Source: JAHZFN01 sp965149945 (GTDB lineage: Bacteria; Bacillota; Dehalobacteriia; UBA4068; UBA4997). Taken from it: DNA of 64,000 nucleotides. Numbering within the stretch: position 1 is the stretch's first letter; each line of letters starts with the position of its first letter. The position numbers and the translations under genes are program-made. This document shows, in pieces, positions 60,457 through 64,000 of this stretch. Under the pieces are notes generated by a model. The model made no database searches. It had not been told where the DNA came from and saw only the letters and a list, made by a program, of their open reading frames with translations. The stretch is from NCBI GenBank assembly GCA_965149945.1, contig CBCTTQ010000002.1:62001-126000 (forward strand), given 5' to 3'.

Positions 60457-62304
60457 TTAGCCGAGGGGCTCAAAATCCGCCGCTCCGTGTTTGCAAAGAG
60501 GACAAATGAAGTCCGGCGGCAAGGTTTCTCCTTCATATACATAACCGCAGATTTTGCATACCCAGCCTTTTTTCTTCTGAGCAGAAGGCTGCGGTTTGGG
60601 TTTAATGTGTTCAAAATAATAAGAATACGTAACAGAAGGAACATCGGAAAGTACCTGTGCCTCTGTCACATCGGCGATAAACAGCGTATGGGTTTCAAAT
60701 TCCAAGCTGTCCACCACTTTGGCGGAAAGATAGGCGTTGGTATTTTCGGGAACATAGCGCAGACCATTGGCGCTTCGGTCAAAATATCCGCATCCTTCAA
60801 ATTTATCGGTATCCCGACCGCTGCTGAATCCAAACTGCTGGAACTGGTGGAAAGTAGCGTCCTGGCTCAATACGGACACATTGAATTCGCCGGTTTTTTT
60901 GATCACTTCATTGGTGTAGTTGGCTTTATTGATTGCCACCGTAATACGCTTGGGCGAATCAGTCAACTGTGTTACGGTATTCACAATACAACCGCTGTCT
61001 CTCTGTCCATCATTGACAGTCACCACATACAGACCATAGGACAGCGTAAACATAGCGGCAGGGTTAATTTCTCCGGGAACATTGTCAGCCACGGCGGATT
61101 TTTTCTTGCCGACGGAAGCCGCAATAGCATCCACCAAACGATCCAACGCTTCCAGTTGATCTTCTTTCAAAGAAGACTTGACGGTCAACGGATCGGAAAT
61201 AAATTCTGTTCCGGGAGTTTTTTCCAAAATTTCCCGCATCAAAGCGCCACTGGTGGGCGCCCAGGAACCGTTTTCAATCAACGCGATTTTACGATTTTGG
61301 ATATTATGGGCAGCAATGTCATGAAGCAGATTTTCCATCTGTACGAAGATGCCCGCGTTGTAAGTCGTAGAGGCAAATACCAAATGACTGTAACGGAAGG
61401 CCGCCGCCACAATATCAGAAGGCGGTGTAACAGATACATCATACATCACGGTTTTGATGCCTTTATCCGCTAATTTGCAGGCAACGATTTCCGCGGTATT
61501 TTCCGTATTGCCGTAAACGGACGCGTAAGCGATCATCACAGCGTTTTCTTCCGGTGTATAACTGCTCCAAAGTTTATATTTTTCAATGAAATCATTGAGA
61601 CGTTTTCTCCAAACAAAACCATGAAGAGGACAAATCATCTTAATATTGACAGTAGAAGCTTTTTCCAGCAAAGCCTGTACCTGCTGACCGTATTTACCGA
61701 CGATGTTGGTATAATACCGGCGCGCCTCGTCCATAAAATCTCTGCCGAAATCTACTTCATCGGCAAAAATAGGACCGTTTAAAGCGCCAAAGGTACCAAA
61801 AGCATCGGCGCTGAAGAGAATCTCTTCATCCAAATCATAGGTAACCATTACTTCCGGCCAATGAACCATCGGAGCCATCAAAAATGTATAAGTGTGTTTG
61901 CCGGTGCAAAGGACATCCCCTTCCTCCACCAATTTTACTCGAGAATCAATGTCAAAATCAAAATATTGTTTGATCATCTGGTGGATCTTCGCATTGCAGA
62001 CAATAGTCACTTCGGGATAGCGCAAAACCAACTCTCCCATTGTAGCGGCATGGTCCGGTTCCATATGCTGCACAACCAGATAATCCAGCTTTCTGCCTTG
62101 TAAAACATGGGCAATGTTTTCAAAAAACACCTTGGATACGGCCTTATCCACCGTATCAAACACAACGGTCTGCTCGTCCAACAGCAGATAGGAATTGTAG
62201 GAAACTCCATCCGGCACAGAATAAACTCCTTCAAACATGGCCAGACGTCGGTCGTTCCCACCAATCCAAGTCAGATCATCAGTGATTTTTTTCACGCAAT
62301 ACAT
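60457..62304 (-). CDS. Flavodiiron protein fused to flavin reductase and rubredoxin
   Basis: 615 residues, four domains: beta-lactamase-like diiron (1-~245) with the full ligand set His80-x-Glu82-x-Asp84-His85, His148, Asp167 and His228; flavodoxin-like FMN domain (~255-395, ASVYGNTENTAE loop); flavin-reductase-like domain (~410-560); and C-terminal rubredoxin (~576-615) with two CxxC pairs (CKIC, CPLC). Flavodiiron proteins reduce O2 to water or NO to N2O; here the fused reductase and rubredoxin supply the electron path. Diiron site intact. Upstream gene of the oxygen-defence pair, divergent from the Crp/Fnr gene. Confidence 0.93.
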   Translation of the reverse strand: MYCVKKITDDLTWIGGNDRRLAMFEGVYSVPDGVSYNSYLLLDEQTVVFDTVDKAVSKVFFENIAHVLQGRKLDYLVVQHMEPDHAATMGELVLRYPEVTIVCNAKIHQMIKQYFDFDIDSRVKLVEEGDVLCTGKHTYTFLMAPMVHWPEVMVTYDLDEEILFSADAFGTFGALNGPIFADEVDFGRDFMDEARRYYTNIVGKYGQQVQALLEKASTVNIKMICPLHGFVWRKRLNDFIEKYKLWSSYTPEENAVMIAYASVYGNTENTAEIVACKLADKGIKTVMYDVSVTPPSDIVAAAFRYSHLVFASTTYNAGIFVQMENLLHDIAAHNIQNRKIALIENGSWAPTSGALMREILEKTPGTEFISDPLTVKSSLKEDQLEALDRLVDAIAASVGKKKSAVADNVPGEINPAAMFTLSYGLYVVTVNDGQRDSGCIVNTVTQLTDSPKRITVAINKANYTNEVIKKTGEFNVSVLSQDATFHQFQQFGFSSGRDTDKFEGCGYFDRSANGLRYVPENTNAYLSAKVVDSLEFETHTLFIADVTEAQVLSDVPSVTYSYYFEHIKPKPQPSAQKKKGWVCKICGYVYEGETLPPDFICPLCKHGAADFEPLG

Positions 62305-62438
62305 TCTTGAATACCTCCTTAAATTGGATTTTTCCGCATATGACGCAGAAACGGATAATGTTTATTTTTACTAAATTCTTTGTTCTCTATTCATTTTTCC
62401 TTATGTATTTATTGTAAAACAAACCCCGAAAAGGATGT

Positions 62439-62452
62439 GTAGATTTTTCTAC
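62439..62452. promoter_or_regulatory. Candidate operator between the flavodiiron and Crp/Fnr genes
   Basis: GTAGA-TTTT-TCTAC is a perfect inverted repeat with a 4-base centre, the geometry of FNR/CRP-type sites, about 48 bases before the predicted start of the regulator's transcript. Confidence 0.45.
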
Positions 62453-62458
62453 TTTTTC

Positions 62459-62487
62459 TTGAATAAGATGAAAAAATGCGATATAAT
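62459..62487 (+). promoter_or_regulatory. Promoter of the Crp/Fnr-family gene
   Basis: TTGAAT at 62459-62464 and TATAAT at 62482-62487 with 17-bp spacing, 32 bases before the ATG. Confidence 0.82.
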
Positions 62488-62518
62488 TTAAGTATAGACG
62501 CGCGATGGAGGAAAAATC

Positions 62519-63157
62519 ATGGAACAAATTGCTCTTTTCAACAACATTCCCTCTGACCAGCTCAATCAATTGCTGGCTTGTTTTCAACCTGTGGTCAAGG
62601 AGTTTCAAACAGGGGAAACCATTATGCAAAATTCGTATAACAATAAAAAAATTGGCATTTTGCTCAGCGGCAACGCTCATATGTATTCATTCGACGCGGA
62701 AGGGGTTTCCGCGGTACTGGAACATTATACCGTCAATTCCGTCTTTGGGGAATATTTCATGTCTCCCATTGAATCTTTGGAATATCTCATCGAAGCAGAC
62801 AGCAATTGCTCGGTGCTTTTTATGGATTACCACCACATGATCCACCCCTGTCAAAAAGCCTGCGAACATCATTCCCAACTCATCGGCAACATGATTCAGA
62901 TGACTGCCCAGAAGGTGCGTCTTTTGACATTGCGTATTAATTTCCTCAGTCAAAAAACCGTACGCCAAAAACTCCTGGCTTACTTGGAACACCAAAGCCT
63001 TTTACAACAATCAAAAACCTTCACCATTCCCATTTCTCTGGTAGAATTGGCCGAATACCTTTGTGTCGACCGAAGCGCCGTTATGAAAGAATTGCACCAT
63101 CTGCGCAATGAAAAACAAATCCTCTCCAAAGGCAGAAAATTTACGCTGTTGGTCTAA
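62519..63157 (+). CDS. Crp/Fnr family transcriptional regulator
   Basis: 212 residues. Cyclic-nucleotide-binding-like beta-roll (~10-125, with GETIMQNSYNNKKIGILLSGNAHMY and VFGEYFMSP), a long dimer helix, and a winged helix: KLLAYLEHQSL, ISLVELAEYLCVDRSAVMKELHHLRNEKQIL. No Cys cluster of the classical FNR [4Fe-4S] type is seen (Cys98, Cys111 and Cys115 only, not in the N-terminal arrangement), so another effector is likely. Divergent from the flavodiiron/superoxide reductase pair, which it may control. GGAGG before the ATG. Confidence 0.9.
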   Translation: MEQIALFNNIPSDQLNQLLACFQPVVKEFQTGETIMQNSYNNKKIGILLSGNAHMYSFDAEGVSAVLEHYTVNSVFGEYFMSPIESLEYLIEADSNCSVLFMDYHHMIHPCQKACEHHSQLIGNMIQMTAQKVRLLTLRINFLSQKTVRQKLLAYLEHQSLLQQSKTFTIPISLVELAEYLCVDRSAVMKELHHLRNEKQILSKGRKFTLLV

Positions 63158-63180
63158 TTCCATGAAAAGGAGGAATCATC

Positions 63181-63363
63181 ATGGATACCGCTAAAACCAT
63201 TATTTGCGTGCTTTTATCCATCGCCGGTGTCTTCACTTGCGCAGTAGGAATCATTCTGTGGCAATGGGTACGAGAAATTCCCACCACAGCGGTTTTTTTG
63301 GTAGTAGGGTTGTTGTTCATTGCCTGCGGCGTCGGCATTTTAAAACAGCGCGATAAACCTTGA
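63181..63363 (+). CDS. Small two-helix membrane protein
   Basis: 60 residues; two hydrophobic helices (IICVLLSIAGVFTCAVGIILW and AVFLVVGLLFIACGVGIL) with a short polar turn and a charged end. AAAGGAGG stands 7 bases before the ATG and it follows the Crp/Fnr gene by 23 bases, so it is a real gene co-transcribed with the regulator. No family recognised. Confidence 0.78.
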   Translation: MDTAKTIICVLLSIAGVFTCAVGIILWQWVREIPTTAVFLVVGLLFIACGVGILKQRDKP

Positions 63364-63399
63364 TATTTTCACCAATAATAAGTTTCGTCCTTCATTTGG

Positions 63400-63434
63400 A
63401 AAAGGCATGACCCATCAAAAAGTCATGCCTTTTG
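63400..63434. terminator. Bidirectional rho-independent terminator
   Basis: A perfect 12-bp stem AAAAGGCATGAC/GTCATGCCTTTT between the convergent small membrane protein and metK genes. Confidence 0.9.
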
Positions 63435-63441
63435 TTTTTAC

Positions 63442-63999
63442 CTATAAATTTTTCAAATAATCGACATCGTTCAATTTTTCCCATGGATAGGACGGGTTTC
63501 CGAAATGACCGTAAACAGCCGTTTGTTGGAAAATCGGTCGCCGCAAACCAAAACGATCGATGATTGCCTGCGGACGCATGTCAAAATGCTCCATCACCGC
63601 TCGGGCAATTCGATCATCCGGCAGTCTGCCCGTACCGAAAGTATCCACATAAACAGAAACCGGTTCCGCAATGCCTATGGCATAAGCCAATTGGATTTCG
63701 CATTTTTTGGCCAATCCCGCCGCAACAATATTTTTCGCGATATAACGCGCCATATACGTCGCGGAACGATCCACCTTCGTCGCGTCTTTGCCGGAGAAAG
63801 CCCCGCCGCCGTGCCGCGCCATGCCGCCGTAAGTATCCACAATAATTTTTCTTCCGGTCAAACCGGTATCCGCCGCCGGGCCGCCTTTGACAAAACGGCC
63901 GGTAGGATTGATATGATATTTGGTATCCTTGTCCAACATATCCGCAGGCAAAACAGGTAAAATTACTTTTTCCAACATCGCCTGACGCAATTCCTCAAT
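63442..63999 (-). CDS. metK: S-adenosylmethionine synthase, C-terminal part
   Basis: The frame is open to the right edge; ~185 of ~395 residues are present. Signatures: YHINPTGRFVKGGPAADTGLTGRKIIVDTYGGMARHGGGAFSGKDATKVDRSATYMARYIAKN, which is the P-loop-like and K+/ATP-binding part, and QLAYAIGIAEPVSVYVDTFGT. Makes SAM from Met and ATP. The C-terminal QTAVYGHFGNPSYPWEKLN is normal. Confidence 0.96.
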   Translation of the reverse strand: MEELRQAMLEKVILPVLPADMLDKDTKYHINPTGRFVKGGPAADTGLTGRKIIVDTYGGMARHGGGAFSGKDATKVDRSATYMARYIAKNIVAAGLAKKCEIQLAYAIGIAEPVSVYVDTFGTGRLPDDRIARAVMEHFDMRPQAIIDRFGLRRPIFQQTAVYGHFGNPSYPWEKLNDVDYLKNL

Positions 64000-64000
64000 G

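Noticed and set aside
1..64000. CRISPR arrays, insertion sequences, prophage, integrative element ends or rRNA genes
   Set aside because: No regularly spaced repeats, transposase, integrase or phage structural genes and no rRNA sequence were seen; gene content and strand structure are those of a core chromosome.

Overview
The window is an ordinary chromosomal stretch from a spore-forming, strictly anaerobic, low-to-moderate GC Bacillota (Clostridia or Negativicutes grade; the genus cannot be told from the sequence). Sporulation is shown by spoIIGA-sigE, an alpha/beta-type small acid-soluble spore protein and a BofC-like protein. Anaerobic life is shown by pyruvate:ferredoxin oxidoreductase, a superoxide reductase and a flavodiiron protein. 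SLH-domain exported proteins, a Leu T-box, CGAAC-N4-GTTCG SOS boxes and strong AGGAGG ribosome sites also fit Bacillota. I saw no insertion sequence, prophage, CRISPR array or rRNA operon; there is one tRNA.

Layout. 1-1.5 kb: the end of a GldG-like/DUF4340 export-associated pair (+). 1.5-15.7 kb (-): sigE/spoIIGA, a SASP gene, yigZ, trmL, a TOBE/Mop protein, a BofC-like protein, a VanY-type carboxypeptidase, a soluble PAS histidine kinase, 5-formyl-THF cyclo-ligase, the t6A cluster tsaE-tsaB-rimI-tsaD, an amidohydrolase, a class-I glutamine amidotransferase and a lone MazF. 16-18.1 kb (+): an OmpR-type two-component system. 18.2-30.7 kb (mostly -): an SLH-anchored HtrA-like protease, then the compact set DUF1294-phosphoesterase-YgiQ-acpS-nnrDE-alr, a DUF4080 radical SAM protein, and thiN-ycxB-hypothetical. 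31-34.1 kb: an AI-2E-family permease, tRNA-Gln(CTG) and a divergent yneA/lexA SOS module.

35.3-44.5 kb (+) is the most unusual part. A consensus promoter and a T-box leader with a CUC (Leu) specifier precede a LeuA-like protein whose catalytic metal motif is altered. It is followed by a TIM-barrel isomerase/acyl-CoA synthetase fusion, a branched-chain aminotransferase and a single-chain PFOR. No leuB/leuC/leuD is present here. One reading, offered as inference, is leucine-starvation-induced activation and reductive carboxylation of a branched acid, followed by transamination.

44.6-54 kb: a methionine gamma-lyase-family enzyme, glpK, then hfq-miaA-mutL-mutS (-). 54.1-56.5 kb (+): a TtcA-type tRNA thiolase fused to a TudS/DUF523 desulfidase domain, and a second SLH protein. 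56.9-64 kb: an MFS permease, a ClC protein, an oxygen-defence pair (superoxide reductase fused to a BFD [2Fe-2S] domain; flavodiiron-flavin reductase-rubredoxin fusion) divergent from a Crp/Fnr regulator, a small membrane protein and the 3' part of metK.
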